Positions 15,118 to 27,406 are shown, numbered from the stretch's first letter. The stretch is DNA of 62,272 nucleotides from Eubacterium sp. (GCA_022764165.1 JALERM010000022.1:1-62272); one strand, 5' to 3'. Made by a program: numbers and translations. The notes: generated by a model from the letters alone, not told the origin.

Positions 15118-18100
15118 CTTCCCTCTTTTCCGGGCGGTCTTACATGGTAGGTATCACCTTCTGCCGCCCTGCTTGCTTCTTCTTTTTCCTGTCCTGCAAG
15201 ATCAATGTCCTCTGTCTTTCCGTTCTCAAGATCCAACTGCACGTTCAGCTCATTCAGTCTTGCGATTTTCTCTGTAAGCTCTGCCTCCTGTGCAAAAGGC
15301 TTCTCATAATCCAGTCTGGACTGCTCCAAGTCCCTTTCATACTGCCGGATTTTTTCTGTCAGGAAATCAAGGTTCTCCGACATCCCGCCAAGCAGGTTCT
15401 CAAGCTTTACCATATTTCCCACCGGGCTTGTGGAAAGCTCGGTCTTGTAATCGGTCTTTCCTCGCAGCACAAGGTAATTCACACCGATAAAGTTCTTTTC
15501 CACTAAGAGCTCAAAGCCCTTAAACTCTCCCAGATGTGAAGTTTCCCCGTTCTTGCACCTGCTGACTGCTTCCAGCATGACCGTACCGCCGTCCACACGC
15601 TCGGTATATTTCGCATTCCCTATGGTAATCGCAAATTCCTGTGTTTCCTGTGCGGCAAGCAAGCCTTCCTCCACCTTTTTCATATCCTGCCGGACACACT
15701 CTGCCTTTTCCTGTGCCGCTTTTATGAGCTTCGGAAAACGGATGGTGATGTTGTCCTCTAAGGTGTATCGCTGGCTGTCGTAGGTACTCTTTAACAGCTT
15801 TAACCGCTGCACGTCATTTTCAAGCTGCATCTTCTCCTTAATCAGCGGGTTTCCGGTGGCAACCGCCTTAATCTCCGCATAGGACAGGGTTGCTTCGTCA
15901 ATGTCCTCGCAGGTACGGGATACGGATTTGCTTGTCATGACCTGACTGATGAAACGCTGCTTGTTTTCCACCAGACTCCAGGAGTACGCATCAAAGGTTC
16001 CTTTGGTAACATAGCGGTAAACGGCAATCTCATCATTTTCGTTGCCCTGTCGGATACCACGCCCCTCACGCTGTTCAATGCAGGACGGTTTCCACGGACA
16101 GTCGATATGGTGCATTGCCACCAGATGCTTTTGCACGTTGACACCGGTTCCGCACTGGTCAGTGGAGCCAATCATGATTTTCTTCTTACCCGTCCGCATT
16201 TCCTTAAATAGTGTATCTCTCTGTGCGTCCGTCTTTGCGTCATGGATAAAGGCAATCTCCTCTGCCGGAATCCCCTTTTTCACAAGCTCCGTCTTGATGT
16301 AGTTATACACATCAAAAGTTCTTGCTCCCTGCTTAAAGAGTTCCTCCCAGTCCTCGCTCCAAGCAGCTTTTGGTGTTCCGATGTCCGAAAAAACAAGCTG
16401 GCAGCCGATTTTTCCATTCTGATTGTTCTGGAAATATTCGGCTGCCACGTTCTCGACCACCTTATTCAGTTTGCTCTCCGGGTTGTTTGGTGCGTCCGGC
16501 TGTAATAACCTTGCATCGGTTCCAAGTAACCTTGCCTCGTTTGTGATTTTTAGGAAGTTATCCACAGACGGATCGACACCGCCTGCCCGGATTGCCTCGG
16601 CACGTTTTACAAATTCCTCCATGACCTGCTTGATATACCAGTCCGGCTCACTGTCCACAATGATATAGTTTCCGGTGCGAAGCCCCGGCACAGGCAGCTT
16701 TAACATATCGGAGGTCTGCACATCCGCAACCTCCCGGAAAATGGTCATAAGCTCCGGCAGGTTCGTAAACTTGTTAAAGCGGCTCTTGAAACGGAAACCA
16801 CTTCCCTCCACCGTAAGCTCCAAGGCTGTGGTCACTTCCCCGAAGTTGGTTGCCCATGAGTCGAAATGGTGGATGTTCATACGCTCCAACGCCTGCTTCT
16901 GAAGATATAGCTGCATGACATACAGCTCGCACATGGTATTGCTGACAGGCGTTCCCGTTGCAAAGACGATACCCCTGCCATCGTTTATCTCGGAAAGGTA
17001 CTGGCATTTTAAATACATATCCATTGCCTTCTGTGAACCGGAGCTTGAGATACCGGACACATTGTTCATCTTTGAAAATATGGCAAGGTTCTTAAAATGG
17101 TGCGCTTCGTCTACCATAATGGAGTCAATACCCAGCTCCTCGAAACAGATCAGGTCATCTTTCCTTGTTTCATCCGACAGTGCCTTTAGCTGCTGCTCTA
17201 ACTTCTTCTTTTCTCCCTCCATCTGTTTGACCGTCCACTGTTCTCCCTTTTCTGCCTTGATTTCCTCAATGGCATAGGAGATTTCCTGTATCTGGTCGTT
17301 TAACATCCGCTCCTTGCGTTCTTTGGATATAGGGATTTTCTCAAACTGGGAATGCGACATGATGATACAGTCGTAATCTCCTGTTGCAATTCTTGACACG
17401 AACTGCTTTCTTCTGCTCTTTTCAAAGTCACGCTCCGTTGCCACAAGGATATTGGCAGAGGGATACAGTCTCATAAACTCCCCTGCGGTCTGACCGATTA
17501 AGGATTTCGGCACCACAATGACATTTTTGTTGGAAAGTCCAAGTCTTTTCTGCTCCATGCAGGCTGCCATCATAGTATAGGTCTTTCCTGCACCTACCAC
17601 ATGGGCAAGTAGTGTGTTTCCGCCAAGCAGGATACGGGCAACCGCATTTTTCTGATGCTCTCTCAGCTTAATTTCCGGGTTCATGCCGGGAAACTGTAAA
17701 AAGGAACCGTCATAGCTTCTGAGTCGGATACAGTTGAAGGTATTGTTATAATAGTCCACATACTTCTGTCTGCGTTCCTGATCCTTGAATATCCACGCCT
17801 TGAATGCTTCTTTTATCTGGTTCTGCTTCTCCCTCGCCAGCATGGTTTCCTTTTTGTTCACTTCATAGTGGTACTTCCCGTCCCCGTCATCAATCCTGTC
17901 ACGGATGGTAACGGTTCTTAGGTTTAAGGTTTCCTCCATGATGGAATAGGCATCTATGCGGCTTGTACCGTAGGTTTTGGTTGCCGCAATCGACCTTTTA
18001 TCCAGAGCCTTGTTTTCAATAAACCAGTTCTGCCCGTAAGTATTGTACTTGATCTGAATCCCGGAATTGTAATACGCAGCTTTAACTGCCTGCGCCCTTC

Positions 18101-21100
18101 GTGGCGTGCCAAGCAGTTCATAGATAAACTGCTCGTAGTCCTCCGGCTCTATCCACGTTGTTCCGATACGCACCTCGATTTCCGAAGCGTCAAGGTCTTT
18201 GGGCTGTACCTGTGTAAGTGCCTGCACATTGGCAGCAAACAGCTCCCCGTTTTCCTCTGCATAGGCTTTCGCAATACGCAGCTTGTCACGGACATTGCCG
18301 GACAGGTACTCATCTGCTGTTTTCCACCCTGCATTTAGGTTGTTCTCATTGTACTCGGTTGGATCAAGATAAATTAACCCCGCCAGTTCTTCTATAAGAA
18401 GTCCTCTCTTTAGCTCTGCCTCTGCATCCGAAGAAAGAGTGCTTCCCTCCGACAGCTCCTTTAAGGCTTTTTCCACATCCGGCTCATAGATACTGAGCAT
18501 AAACGGAATATTGACTGTACCGAACTCGCTGACGGAGACATTTAATGCTTCCGATGCTGTTTCCACCCGGTCTACCTGATTTTTCGCCCGGATGGTCTGC
18601 TTGTGGAACATATCTGCTTTTCTTACATTTCCGTCCTCGTCCACCACCTCTAAGGAACATAAAAGCGGATAATCCGCATCGTCCTGAAATGCCTGCCGGC
18701 TTCCCCTGCCTGTGATAAATCCGAACTTCTTTACATAGGCATCATACTTTTCATTTAAGAGCTTCTGCTGGAACCTAAGTTCCTCATCGCTGCACCCTTC
18801 CGTCTGAATAAAAATGAGCTGCCTTGTGACGGTACGGATTTCATCCATCAATCGGATACGCTCCTCCATAGCTGCGGACACCTCCTTTAAATACATTTTG
18901 GAGTTTTCCCGGTAATAGAGTTTTCCGTCAACAAAGGTATAGGTGTAGTTTTTCACATCCAGATCGGCATCAATCATATCCCGGACAGGTTCCTCTGCAT
19001 CCACAAGCTCCATGACATCGGTGATCTGTCCTTTCAGGCTTCCTACTGCCTGCGAAAGTGCCGACTTTAAATCAAAGTTTTCCTCATGGTTGATACAGCT
19101 TGTATATTTGCTTTCGTTGCCGAACATTCTGGAGTCATATTCCATCCTGCCAAGCATCATTTCCGGGTGTTCCACAAAGTAGGAGTTGACTGCGATACCG
19201 TCCTCAGTCCTGCCAAGATGCACCCAGTCCGGCTCTGTAACGATTTTGTTCTCCCTCTTTTGTAAGAAGATAATGTCACTGGTTACATCTGTTCCGGCGC
19301 TGTCTTTAAAAGCTGTGTTGGGAAGTCTTACCGCTCCGATAAGCTCTGCCCGCTCCGCCAGATATTTGCGGACACCCAGATTGGCTTTATCCAGTGTTCC
19401 CTTGCTAGTGACAAAGGCAACAATACCGCCCGGTCTGACCTTATCCAGAGCCTTTGCAAAGAAATAATCATGGATACGGAAGTTGTGCTTTGCGTACTTC
19501 TTATCATAGAGCTTGAAGTCTCCAAAGGGGATATTACCCACCGCCACATCAAAGAAATTATCCGGGAACTGTGTTTCCTCAAAGCCGCAGACCTTGATTT
19601 TGGCATCCGGATATAAAAGCTTCGCTATTCTTCCGGAAACGGAATCCTTCTCCACTCCGTAGAGCCTGCTTCCTCTCATTTCCTCCGGCATTGCCCCGAA
19701 GAAGTGACCGACACCAGCGGAAGGCTCAAGGACGGTTCCCTGCTTGAAACCAAACTGTGATAAGCCCTGATAGATTGCCTCAATGATTTCCGGCGAAGTG
19801 TAAAAGGCTGTAGTAACAGACTCCCTTGCATCTGTATATTCGCTGTCTGTCAAAAGGCTCTTTAGTTCCTCATATTCCTTTTTCCAGTTCTCGTTCCTTT
19901 CATCAAAGGCTTGCGGAATACCACCCCAGCCCACATACCTTGCAAGTATTTTCTGTTCCTCGGTGGTGGCTGCCCGCCCCTCCATTTCAATCTGCTTCAT
20001 CAGGCGGATGGCTTCCACATTCCACTGATACCTTGTTTTCTGCCCGGCTTTTGGAAGCTCCGCTGCTTCAAAGCGGAAGTTTTCAGCTTTCTTCCTGCTG
20101 TTTTGGATTTGCAGTTTATCCTCAAACTGCTTTTCCAGAGCAGACTTCTTTTCATAGGGCATTCCGGCAAAGTCTTTCTCATACTTTTCCATGCGAGCCT
20201 TATCCGTAAACAGTCCTGCCCTCACAAGATATTCCATCACGCTGTAAAGCTGTTCGTAGGTGACGTTTGTCCGCTTACGCTCCCCGTTTTGGTTCTTGTA
20301 ATCCACCTGAAAGCTGTCCGGGTTTGAGATATACTCAATCAGCCCATAGGCATTGTTGTGATAAGCAGTCCTGTCCTCCCCTTCGCCCGCATAATGGTTG
20401 ACGATACGGTTTAGAAAATAGAGCTTATCCGGCTTTGGCAGACCGCTTTCATGCACCATCTGTAAAAATGGCTGAAACGGTTTCATGGAAGAACAGTCCT
20501 GCACATAAATCTCGACTGCTTCCCTAAGCTCCTCTTCCATTGCCTCCACCTGCTCTAAGGCTTTGGGATAGGAAGCATTGAAAACCGCAGGCTTTATGAT
20601 ATTTCCACTCTGATCTATGACTTCCCCCTCTACTTTCTCTATGGGTTCTGTCTGCTGTTCCTGCGGCTCTGCTTCACTCTGCTTTGGCTCCTCAATCTCA
20701 ATCGCTTCAAAGTTCGGCTCCTGCCGCATACGCTCCTTGTATTCATGGTATATATCCATAAACCAAGGCATTGCAGCAAAGGACTGGGGACTCTGGTTGA
20801 ACTTGTCAAATACCTCTGCCGACAGATAATCGTCCTCCTCTATCATGTGAAGGATCAATGACGCACAGTAACGGTAATCTTCCCGGTGTTCTCCCCTTGT
20901 ACCATCCGGCTTTGCGAAAGAAACGGTAACGCCCTCTTTATCCCTTGTGATGCGGCTCTCCCCGTAAGGACCACCAACCGTATCGGACATGGAAAAATCT
21001 TCTCTTTCCTCCCCATAAACCGTAGCCAGAAACTCTGCCTTTTCTTCTATGGAAAGGTTGGTGGTAAAAATGTCATACAAAAGGGTTTTCACGGAAATGT

Positions 21101-22811
21101 ACTGTATTTCCTCATTAAAGTATGCTTTTAATGCTTCCTGCCACAGTGACTCCTCCTGCTTTGCCGCTTCATCTTCGGTCTGCTTTACCGTCACATAGTC
21201 TCTCGGCGGCTGGTAGTATTCCCCTGTCATAATCAGGACACTTAACTCCCGCTCCACAGCGTTCCAGTTCAAATATCCATCTTTTTCGCCTTCCTCATCT
21301 CTCCACTGGAAACGAATCCCTTTTCCGTGATAGGTATCATAGCCATGCAGTCCGTACCCGTCTACGGGCCAGCCTGCACCGCCCTGACCATATTCCTTTT
21401 TGATCCGTTTTACACGCTCTCCCGGATCGGACACCGTTTCAAAGATATGATAAATCCTGCGTTTTCCATGGGAAAAACCGCTGCCTTTTAAAAGCACCTG
21501 CCGGATATAATCGTGGGGAACAACAAGCTCTGTTTTAGGCTTTGTATAAGTGTACTTTTCCGGTATCGAAACCTCGCCATTTTGGGCAAAAGAAAAGGAA
21601 GCCTGTTCATAGCTTCCTTTTTCCGTACTGCCGAGTGCTTCCAATTCCTCAAGCTCCCGGCTGATTTCACTGTTTAACTGTTCTTTACGTTCTTTTTCCT
21701 CTAATGGAATTTCAGAACGATTTCCTTCATCACGATTTCCTCCGCCTGCATCTTCACCTGCTCTCTGAGCTGCCACATCTCCATCGTGGACTCCGGATTC
21801 TTCGGTGGGTTCTTTTTCAGATAATCGTTCTCCAGAACTTTCATCATCTGATAGGCTTCCTCCTCCACTTCCTGCATCTTCTCTGCCAGTTTCCCGAATC
21901 TCACCAGCGTCAGGTATCTCTCCCTGTGGTTCTCCTCCAGATACTGTGCCGCCCTCACTGCGAACCTGCCGAGGTTCGTTAAGGTCACTTTCTCCTCCGG
22001 TAATGTCAGGTTGGGATAAAGCATCCCGTCCGCTCCCTCGTGATACGTTAACATCTCTGCCATAAGCAATACTCCTTTCCGTTTGTGTCAGTTCCTTTGC
22101 AATACTTCTTAGCACTTCACAGGATATATCGCTTACAAGTGATCCTAAACGGTAGACTTCTTCTTCCGATGTAAATGCGGTAATGAAAGAAAAATCTTGT
22201 TTTTCAGGGGAAAGGTCAAAGCCGCATCGTGTAAATACCGCATACACCACACTTCTTTTTAACGCTTCCTCTGCCGTAATCTCTTGCGTTTCATCATCTA
22301 CCAATATTCGTTTCGTTCCTGCCAAATGGACAAGCTCGGTAATTCTCTCCCCGAACTCTAAGTCCATTATGACTCCGATTCGGTTTTCTGTAAAGTCCTT
22401 TAAGAAATTTAATGCTGCTTCTTTTTCGCCTGCATTTTCACAGCCAAGATATGCTGCATAGGCTTGTCTCTTTTCCTCGTCAAGCTCCCATGTCAGGCGG
22501 GTTTCCCTGCCCCCGGTATCGCTTATATCGAACACATATCTCATGTGGGGCTTTAATGCCCTTGACGGAAAAATGGCGATTCCTCTGCTTCCTCTCTTGA
22601 CATACCTTCCCACACGGGGATCTTTCCATGTGTCATAGTCTGCCACTAAGGTTGCATTCGGACGCTGCATATAAATCATCAGGATATTGTCAAACTCATA
22701 TCGGTAGAGTCTGCCTGTCAGCCTGCAAACGCTTTTCCAGTCCTTTTCGCTGGAAACCACCTGCTTCATTCCGGCATCGTATATCTGGCTGACCTTATAA
22801 TCTACTCCCAT
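15114..22811 (-). CDS. ArdC-like / N6-adenine methylase / SNF2 helicase megaprotein
   Basis: 2565 residues in one frame. Residues 1-100 resemble the ArdC single-strand-DNA-binding antirestriction domain ([20 protein letters not shown]). An acidic low-complexity stretch follows. A methyltransferase domain is centred near residue 1026 ([10 protein letters not shown]) with catalytic motif NIPFG near 1091. The SNF2-type helicase has GAGKT near 1738, DEAHH near 1900, GTPVSN near 1953 and EGRGIRQG near 2246, then a coiled C terminus. Such proteins are a hallmark of Tn1549-type and Bacteroidales elements and are thought to protect or remodel incoming element DNA. The methylase motif has Ile where NPPF/Y has Pro. 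Coupled to MT-A70 (3-bp gap) and sortase (4-bp overlap). Confidence 0.88.
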   Translation of the reverse strand: MGVDYKVSQIYDAGMKQVVSSEKDWKSVCRLTGRLYRYEFDNILMIYMQRPNATLVADYDTWKDPRVGRYVKRGSRGIAIFPSRALKPHMRYVFDISDTGGRETRLTWELDEEKRQAYAAYLGCENAGEKEAALNFLKDFTENRIGVIMDLEFGERITELVHLAGTKRILVDDETQEITAEEALKRSVVYAVFTRCGFDLSPEKQDFSFITAFTSEEEVYRLGSLVSDISCEVLRSIAKELTQTERSIAYGRDVNVSRGSGRDALSQPDITGGESDLNEPRQVRSEGGTVSGGEPQGEIPDAGEIRETGREDAGSGGGSLSDDESSGERLSEKEPTEESGVHDGDVAAQRAGEDAGGGNRDEGNRSEIPLEEKERKEQLNSEISRELEELEALGSTEKGSYEQASFSFAQNGEVSIPEKYTYTKPKTELVVPHDYIRQVLLKGSGFSHGKRRIYHIFETVSDPGERVKRIKKEYGQGGAGWPVDGYGLHGYDTYHGKGIRFQWRDEEGEKDGYLNWNAVERELSVLIMTGEYYQPPRDYVTVKQTEDEAAKQEESLWQEALKAYFNEEIQYISVKTLLYDIFTTNLSIEEKAEFLATVYGEEREDFSMSDTVGGPYGESRITRDKEGVTVSFAKPDGTRGEHREDYRYCASLILHMIEEDDYLSAEVFDKFNQSPQSFAAMPWFMDIYHEYKERMRQEPNFEAIEIEEPKQSEAEPQEQQTEPIEKVEGEVIDQSGNIIKPAVFNASYPKALEQVEAMEEELREAVEIYVQDCSSMKPFQPFLQMVHESGLPKPDKLYFLNRIVNHYAGEGEDRTAYHNNAYGLIEYISNPDSFQVDYKNQNGERKRTNVTYEQLYSVMEYLVRAGLFTDKARMEKYEKDFAGMPYEKKSALEKQFEDKLQIQNSRKKAENFRFEAAELPKAGQKTRYQWNVEAIRLMKQIEMEGRAATTEEQKILARYVGWGGIPQAFDERNENWKKEYEELKSLLTDSEYTDARESVTTAFYTSPEIIEAIYQGLSQFGFKQGTVLEPSAGVGHFFGAMPEEMRGSRLYGVEKDSVSGRIAKLLYPDAKIKVCGFEETQFPDNFFDVAVGNIPFGDFKLYDKKYAKHNFRIHDYFFAKALDKVRPGGIVAFVTSKGTLDKANLGVRKYLAERAELIGAVRLPNTAFKDSAGTDVTSDIIFLQKRENKIVTEPDWVHLGRTEDGIAVNSYFVEHPEMMLGRMEYDSRMFGNESKYTSCINHEENFDLKSALSQAVGSLKGQITDVMELVDAEEPVRDMIDADLDVKNYTYTFVDGKLYYRENSKMYLKEVSAAMEERIRLMDEIRTVTRQLIFIQTEGCSDEELRFQQKLLNEKYDAYVKKFGFITGRGSRQAFQDDADYPLLCSLEVVDEDGNVRKADMFHKQTIRAKNQVDRVETASEALNVSVSEFGTVNIPFMLSIYEPDVEKALKELSEGSTLSSDAEAELKRGLLIEELAGLIYLDPTEYNENNLNAGWKTADEYLSGNVRDKLRIAKAYAEENGELFAANVQALTQVQPKDLDASEIEVRIGTTWIEPEDYEQFIYELLGTPRRAQAVKAAYYNSGIQIKYNTYGQNWFIENKALDKRSIAATKTYGTSRIDAYSIMEETLNLRTVTIRDRIDDGDGKYHYEVNKKETMLAREKQNQIKEAFKAWIFKDQERRQKYVDYYNNTFNCIRLRSYDGSFLQFPGMNPEIKLREHQKNAVARILLGGNTLLAHVVGAGKTYTMMAACMEQKRLGLSNKNVIVVPKSLIGQTAGEFMRLYPSANILVATERDFEKSRRKQFVSRIATGDYDCIIMSHSQFEKIPISKERKERMLNDQIQEISYAIEEIKAEKGEQWTVKQMEGEKKKLEQQLKALSDETRKDDLICFEELGIDSIMVDEAHHFKNLAIFSKMNNVSGISSSGSQKAMDMYLKCQYLSEINDGRGIVFATGTPVSNTMCELYVMQLYLQKQALERMNIHHFDSWATNFGEVTTALELTVEGSGFRFKSRFNKFTNLPELMTIFREVADVQTSDMLKLPVPGLRTGNYIIVDSEPDWYIKQVMEEFVKRAEAIRAGGVDPSVDNFLKITNEARLLGTDARLLQPDAPNNPESKLNKVVENVAAEYFQNNQNGKIGCQLVFSDIGTPKAAWSEDWEELFKQGARTFDVYNYIKTELVKKGIPAEEIAFIHDAKTDAQRDTLFKEMRTGKKKIMIGSTDQCGTGVNVQKHLVAMHHIDCPWKPSCIEQREGRGIRQGNENDEIAVYRYVTKGTFDAYSWSLVENKQRFISQVMTSKSVSRTCEDIDEATLSYAEIKAVATGNPLIKEKMQLENDVQRLKLLKSTYDSQRYTLEDNITIRFPKLIKAAQEKAECVRQDMKKVEEGLLAAQETQEFAITIGNAKYTERVDGGTVMLEAVSRCKNGETSHLGEFKGFELLVEKNFIGVNYLVLRGKTDYKTELSTSPVGNMVKLENLLGGMSENLDFLTEKIRQYERDLEQSRLDYEKPFAQEAELTEKIARLNELNVQLDLENGKTEDIDLAGQEKEEASRAAEGDTYHVRPPGKEGR

Positions 22812-22814
22812 GTT

Positions 22815-23378
22815 CTACACCTCCAGTATTGCTTCTCTTATATCTTTTCCGTCAATGGCATCTCCAAGGCAGTCCCAGCCTTCATATCGCTCTCTTGCGA
22901 ATAATTCAATCCGGGGGACATCGCCGCACAGCTCCACTATCCTGTTCCTGATTTCATCCGGTTTCTTGCTGTGTTCCATAATCCTTGCATCGCATACCTG
23001 CGGCACCGCCTTTGACACACGCTTTGGTCTGCCTTTTGTGCCGAGGATACAGATTTCCGAGTTGGAACGTGTCCAGAAACCAAGTCCAAGAAAGAAGCTG
23101 TCCGACTTTTTGTTTCGTTTCACCCAGTTAAAACCACAGGTCTTATAGGTAAAGCCCCAGCTTTCCATGACGGAAATTCCTTCTAACAGGCAGGGAAACG
23201 TTACCCACAAAAAAAGAATACAGTCATCAGCGGCAATGTTTCCTACCGGTAATGACCGTATATCTTCGATTTCCATTGTATGATAATGGTTCTCTGCGCT
23301 TCTGCCCTCGCCCTTTTTGGAATAGACCTTGTAGTGCCAGGGCGGATCAGCATAAATCACATTGTACTTTTTCCCCAA
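22815..23378 (-). CDS. MT-A70 family adenine methyltransferase
   Basis: 187 residues. The catalytic motif DPPW is at residues 11-14 and the AdoMet-binding region appears later (LFLWVTFPCLLEGI, GFTYKTCGFNWVK), in the circularly permuted order of MT-A70 enzymes. The C-terminal RIELFARERYEGWDCLGDAI is characteristic. It is expected to methylate N6 of adenine in a short DNA site. Packed between its neighbours with 2-3 bp gaps, so part of the long operon. It may guard the ICE against restriction together with the ArdC-methylase-helicase protein. Confidence 0.9.
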   Translation of the reverse strand: MGKKYNVIYADPPWHYKVYSKKGEGRSAENHYHTMEIEDIRSLPVGNIAADDCILFLWVTFPCLLEGISVMESWGFTYKTCGFNWVKRNKKSDSFFLGLGFWTRSNSEICILGTKGRPKRVSKAVPQVCDARIMEHSKKPDEIRNRIVELCGDVPRIELFARERYEGWDCLGDAIDGKDIREAILEV

Positions 23379-23380
23379 TC

Positions 23381-23755
23381 CTATCCCTCCTGTGTTCCTA
23401 CGATTTTTGCAAAGAGCTTGTATTCTTCCTTGTCAAGCTCCACGAAAAACTCCGTATCAACCGCTTTCTTTACGGTTTTCTCCTCCGCCTTTTTCACCTT
23501 TTTTACCAGACGAAGCAGCACAAAGTTCTGCTTTGAAAGTTCCATGCTCTGCTGAAAGGTCAGCTCCTCATTTTCAAGCTGTTTCTGCTTATCCTGAATT
23601 ACACCTGCCATGCGCTTTTCTATTTCCACCGCATCAGAAAGGCTGACCGTTACCTGTGCCTTTGTCTTTCCGCTGCGTTCCCACTCCTTGTGAAGCAGCT
23701 TAACTAGATACTCCATATCTTTTCTGATTTCTTTTCCTGTTATCTGTTTTTCCAA
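23381..23755 (-). CDS. Coiled-coil ICE protein
   Basis: 124 residues, nearly all helical and rich in Lys and Glu (NEELTFQQSMELSKQNF, VKKVKKAEEKTVKKAV). It begins 18 bases after the stop of the preceding gene and ends two bases before the MT-A70 start. No recognisable domain. Conserved operon placement suggests an accessory role to the methylase or helicase genes. Confidence 0.6.
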   Translation of the reverse strand: MEKQITGKEIRKDMEYLVKLLHKEWERSGKTKAQVTVSLSDAVEIEKRMAGVIQDKQKQLENEELTFQQSMELSKQNFVLLRLVKKVKKAEEKTVKKAVDTEFFVELDKEEYKLFAKIVGTQEG

Positions 23756-23773
23756 TCTTTTTTCCTCCCTGTC

Positions 23774-24685
23774 TTATCTTGATTTTTCCGGTTTTATTTC
23801 TCCGATTTCTGCAAAGCCCTTATCATAAAGACCTGCGTTCAGTCCTTTTCTGAAATGCTCCAAATCGCTTGTACCAAATTCTTCAAAGTTTGCCATCATG
23901 ATTGCTTCTCTTGCTTTACTACTCATACGCTCATCCATTTCCAAGTTGGAATACAGACAGAATCTGTCCTGAAGCATCTCCCGGTACTGATAGATGTCCT
24001 CTATCTTCCTTTCTGTCCCGTACTGTTGCCTGATATGATGAAAATCAATGGCAGAAGGTGTACTGCTTAAATACAGTCCATGCCCCCATTCAATCGCAAT
24101 CAGGCTGTTTTCCTCTGTGGGTTCTGCTCCACGGGGATGCCTTGCAAATAAATCGGTTCCCTGTGCCACCACAAAGCTGCCTGTCATGGTGTCCATTAAC
24201 AGCAGGTTCTTTTCTGACAGCTTTTCCATGACACGATAATCGTGACCGTTGAAATTACGGAGCGTCTGCCCCTGTTTAAAGACCGTATCCAGCCTTGTAT
24301 AAGAAAGACTGTCAATACTTGCTTTTCCTCTGGTATCCATACCAAGCTCTGCCAGCTTATTCAGACATTCCCCGGAGCATCGTTTTTCATCAAATGCAGC
24401 CTCCTGATCCGTACTGTTATAAAAGCCTTTCAAAAACTTCATGAGCTGTCTGTCATCCACACAGAATCTTGCAGCAACCGATTTATTGCCTGCAAAATAC
24501 AGTTCGCTCCAGTCATTTTCCTTTCCCAAAGTCCTTCCAAGTTCTATCATGGAATCTGCAACATCTTTCCGGCTGTCAAAAGTATCCATATCCACATACT
24601 TCAGATAGTCAGCTACCGTCATAAGGAAATTGGTTTCTGTCCCTTTCCAGTTTTCCGATACTAAAATAATCTCTGTAACTTTCAT
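23774..24685 (-). CDS. Unrecognised ICE protein
   Basis: 303 residues, start at the ATG after GGAGGTAGAA. Soluble, mixed alpha/beta. Visible segments: an N-terminal domain with many acidic residues, a middle region (FNGHDYRVMEKLSEKNLLL, then GSFVVAQGTD) that may be a small beta domain, and a C-terminal helical part (MDERMSSKAREAIMMANFEE). No catalytic motif stands out. It sits in the helper-gene run between the cell-wall hydrolase and the methylases. Function unknown. Confidence 0.6.
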   Translation of the reverse strand: MKVTEIILVSENWKGTETNFLMTVADYLKYVDMDTFDSRKDVADSMIELGRTLGKENDWSELYFAGNKSVAARFCVDDRQLMKFLKGFYNSTDQEAAFDEKRCSGECLNKLAELGMDTRGKASIDSLSYTRLDTVFKQGQTLRNFNGHDYRVMEKLSEKNLLLMDTMTGSFVVAQGTDLFARHPRGAEPTEENSLIAIEWGHGLYLSSTPSAIDFHHIRQQYGTERKIEDIYQYREMLQDRFCLYSNLEMDERMSSKAREAIMMANFEEFGTSDLEHFRKGLNAGLYDKGFAEIGEIKPEKSR

Positions 24686-24709
24686 TTCTACCTCCAAAAA
24701 GGGCAGCAC

Positions 24710-25312
24710 CTATCGGCACTGCCCTGTCTCTAGTCCTATCTGGAATAATGTCATCTGATCGTTTTGTATCTTCCCGGACACATCTTTTCTCTTTTCAGTT
24801 AATATCTGTTTTACACGCTCTGCACACTGGGCGAAGGACTCCCGGTATCCATCCGGGTTTTTCGTGTGCCTGCGCATGGTAATCAGGTCATCTTCTTTTA
24901 AAGCTCCTGCAAGCCCGCTGGCATATCCGAGTACGTTGTCAATACTGATTTGCTCTGCTTCCTTCTTTCCAAGCATTTCCCTGTTGCATAAAAGGAACTG
25001 GATATTTGCGTCCGAAAGATAGGTGTCAAGCACTTCCGCCGCCCTGTCACGGATTTGGGCGGCTTGTGCCATATACCCATTTTCCGTAACCGGAGGAAGC
25101 TCCCTGAAATAAATCTCCGGGTATTTACTCATGTCCCCTCCATACAACTCCTCTAACTGCTTCTTTGCATGAATGATGTGGTTGCGAGTCAGGTTCATGT
25201 TCCCTGCATCATCATAAAAAGGATCGCTTCCGCCATACTCTTTCATATATTCCCAATGTTCGTACTCCCGGATAAGCTCTGCTTCATAATCCGGTGTTTC
25301 TTTTTTTGTCAT
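24710..25312 (-). CDS. Unrecognised helical ICE protein
   Basis: 200 residues from the ATG preceded by AGGCGGTGG (a GTG nine bases upstream is less likely). Helical and charged, without a signal peptide. The stretch AGNMNLTRNHIIHAKKQLEE and the C-terminal YRESFAQCAERVKQILTEKRK look like structured helices. It lies 12 bases after the NlpC/P60 gene and belongs to the same operon. Function unknown. Confidence 0.6.
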   Translation of the reverse strand: MTKKETPDYEAELIREYEHWEYMKEYGGSDPFYDDAGNMNLTRNHIIHAKKQLEELYGGDMSKYPEIYFRELPPVTENGYMAQAAQIRDRAAEVLDTYLSDANIQFLLCNREMLGKKEAEQISIDNVLGYASGLAGALKEDDLITMRRHTKNPDGYRESFAQCAERVKQILTEKRKDVSGKIQNDQMTLFQIGLETGQCR

Positions 25313-25324
25313 TCTTTCCACCGC

Positions 25325-27337
25325 CTATCTCGGTCTGCCGATAAATACAATCGAAGATCTGCTCTGCACAGGTCGGTACACAACACCGATCCGCTCATTG
25401 GCGGCTTCCACCACCATACCGTTACCCACATAGATTGCCACATGGGTAATGTTGAAAAATCTTCCATTCTTACTGTAACTGTAAAAGATTAAATCCCCCG
25501 GCTGCATTTCTTCGTAATTCACCAGATAATTATGGTCATAGCAGAACTTGCCCTCTGCCGCTGCGGTATTTGCACCTTCATACATAATGTTTACCCCGGC
25601 ATTCTGCCATGCGTAATAGGCAAGGGAGCTGCAATCAAAGTGTGTACCGCTGTCCCTCAAATCCTGACTGTACGGGTATCCTACCTTTGACAAGGCATAT
25701 TCCACGACCTTTTTTCCGTTTGCATCGGAAACTGCATCCACAATCGCCTGATACTGTTCCGGGCTTAATGTCTCGCCGGGATCTCCGCCACCGCCTGTAT
25801 AACCCATCATCGCCAGATTTTCCGGTTTCATCAGTTCTGCAATCATTTCCTGTTCTTCTTCATCAAAGCCATACTCCGAAATCATGTCATGGTAGGTCTT
25901 TAGCTTTACATTAACTTCCTTGACGGTAGTGGATGTGGTATTTCCTTCCTCATCTGTCGAGGTATCTGTCCGGCTTGTAATGGTGTAGCTGCACATATCA
26001 TCAAAAACGGATTTTAAGTTTTCCTTTGCCTTATCCGTCATATCCGTAGCAGTATCACCATTTCCATACTTCACCATATAGACCGCCAGAATATCACAGT
26101 AATTATCCGGCTCTCCCGCTCCCTCAAAATCCACATAAATCTTTTCGCTGGTATCATAACCGGAATAGTTCGTCAGTTCATCATTTACCTCCCTGTTAAA
26201 CTCTGCGACATAGGCTGATAATACGTCCTGCGTGGTTTCTCCCGATGATATGGACGGAAAGAAAATGGCAAAGGGCGAATTATAGATAATCGCTATGACA
26301 GCAATAATCGGAAGCGCCACAAGTGCCACCAGAGCAAACAGGGCAAGCAGAAACAACCCCACATACCGGATGATGTACTTTGCTGCCATGGAAAAACGCA
26401 TAAGTGCTATATCCTTTAAGGCTCTTCCAATGCTGTCCTGATTTTCCTCCTGCCTGAGTTTTGCAACAAAGAGCTGTATCATGCGGTTTCTGGTAGAGTT
26501 TTTTACATCCTTTTTATCCATTGCAATGCCCACAACTTCTCCGGCTGCCGCACCGATCAGCACGCCTCCTACTCCCGTGGTTGCAGTTCCGGCGGCTGTC
26601 CCTGCCGTTGCTGCCGCCGCCTTTGCTACAGTCTTTGCGGTTTCCTTTGCCGCTGCTTTTGCCGCTGCCTTTGAGGTTTCCTTTGCCGCTTTTGCTGCAC
26701 TGTCCTTTGCTGCCTTTTTACTGATTTTCTTTCCAGCCTGCACCTTCTTGATACGCTTCTCTTTCGCCTTTGCCGCCTGTGTACGGTAAAGTCTCCTGCC
26801 TGCATCCGTGGCACTATCCACCGGACGAGATAAGTTTCTTGCAACCATATAGGACTCATAAACCTCACTGCCACCCTCCATCTGGTCTAAGGAAGTCTTT
26901 GCACCTACCGAAGCAAGCGTGCTTACTGTACTGCCATTTTTCTTTCCAATGGCTTTTTCCCTATCCTGCTTTGATTTCTCAAACTGTGCATATTTGCTGT
27001 TTTCCTTCTGCATGGATTTTTTGATGTCCTCTTTTACGGACTTACTTTTTCCACTGGAAGATTGAGCCGACTGACCGCTTTTATCGGAAAGACGCTTTTC
27101 TGCATCCGCTTTTCCCTTACTGTCCTTTGTGGCAGACTTTACCTTTAATGCAGACATTCTTTTATCCATGTTGTCTGCCTTTGCTTCCCTCTCTGCCCCG
27201 GCAAACTTCGGAGTCCTCTCTACGGTCAGGACATTTCCCGCCTTGATTTTTGTCTCCGGGGCAGTCTTTACATGAAGCTTTGTCTTTTCTTTGGTATGAA
27301 TGACCATCGGCTTGTCATCCACCTTTTTGATGTTCAA
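25325..27337 (-). CDS. Conjugation-associated NlpC/P60 peptidoglycan hydrolase
   Basis: 670 residues, starting at TTG with GGTGAGG just upstream. A long Lys/Ser/Ala-rich cytoplasmic region (about 1-300, including Ala-Lys repeats) is followed by a membrane helix near 315-350 (LFLLALFALVALVALPIIAV), an extracellular linker and a C-terminal NlpC/P60 domain with Cys in DCSSLAYYAW (near 567) and His in THVAIYVGNG (near 630). This is the CD1108-type lytic protein of Tn1549-like elements, which opens the cell wall for the T4SS channel. The terminator at 27367-27401 lies just upstream, so it probably has its own promoter. Confidence 0.85.
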   Translation of the reverse strand: MNIKKVDDKPMVIHTKEKTKLHVKTAPETKIKAGNVLTVERTPKFAGAEREAKADNMDKRMSALKVKSATKDSKGKADAEKRLSDKSGQSAQSSSGKSKSVKEDIKKSMQKENSKYAQFEKSKQDREKAIGKKNGSTVSTLASVGAKTSLDQMEGGSEVYESYMVARNLSRPVDSATDAGRRLYRTQAAKAKEKRIKKVQAGKKISKKAAKDSAAKAAKETSKAAAKAAAKETAKTVAKAAAATAGTAAGTATTGVGGVLIGAAAGEVVGIAMDKKDVKNSTRNRMIQLFVAKLRQEENQDSIGRALKDIALMRFSMAAKYIIRYVGLFLLALFALVALVALPIIAVIAIIYNSPFAIFFPSISSGETTQDVLSAYVAEFNREVNDELTNYSGYDTSEKIYVDFEGAGEPDNYCDILAVYMVKYGNGDTATDMTDKAKENLKSVFDDMCSYTITSRTDTSTDEEGNTTSTTVKEVNVKLKTYHDMISEYGFDEEEQEMIAELMKPENLAMMGYTGGGGDPGETLSPEQYQAIVDAVSDANGKKVVEYALSKVGYPYSQDLRDSGTHFDCSSLAYYAWQNAGVNIMYEGANTAAAEGKFCYDHNYLVNYEEMQPGDLIFYSYSKNGRFFNITHVAIYVGNGMVVEAANERIGVVYRPVQSRSSIVFIGRPR

Positions 27338-27366
27338 TTTTCCTCACCTTCTTCCTGAAAAAGAGC

Positions 27367-27401
27367 AAAAAAATAGCACCTAAACCAATGGCTTAGATGC
27401 T
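27367..27401 (-). terminator. Terminator after the 77-residue gene
   Basis: On the minus strand AGCATCTAAGCCA pairs with TGGTTTAGGTGCT, followed by ATTTTTTTGC. It lies six bases beyond the stop at 27407 and upstream of the NlpC/P60 gene. Confidence 0.8.
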
Positions 27402-27406
27402 GTGAT

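Noticed and set aside
15144-22600. Many plus-strand open frames within the conjugation and helicase genes
   Set aside because: They lie antisense to long conserved genes, lack ribosome binding sites and have compositions typical of shadow frames.
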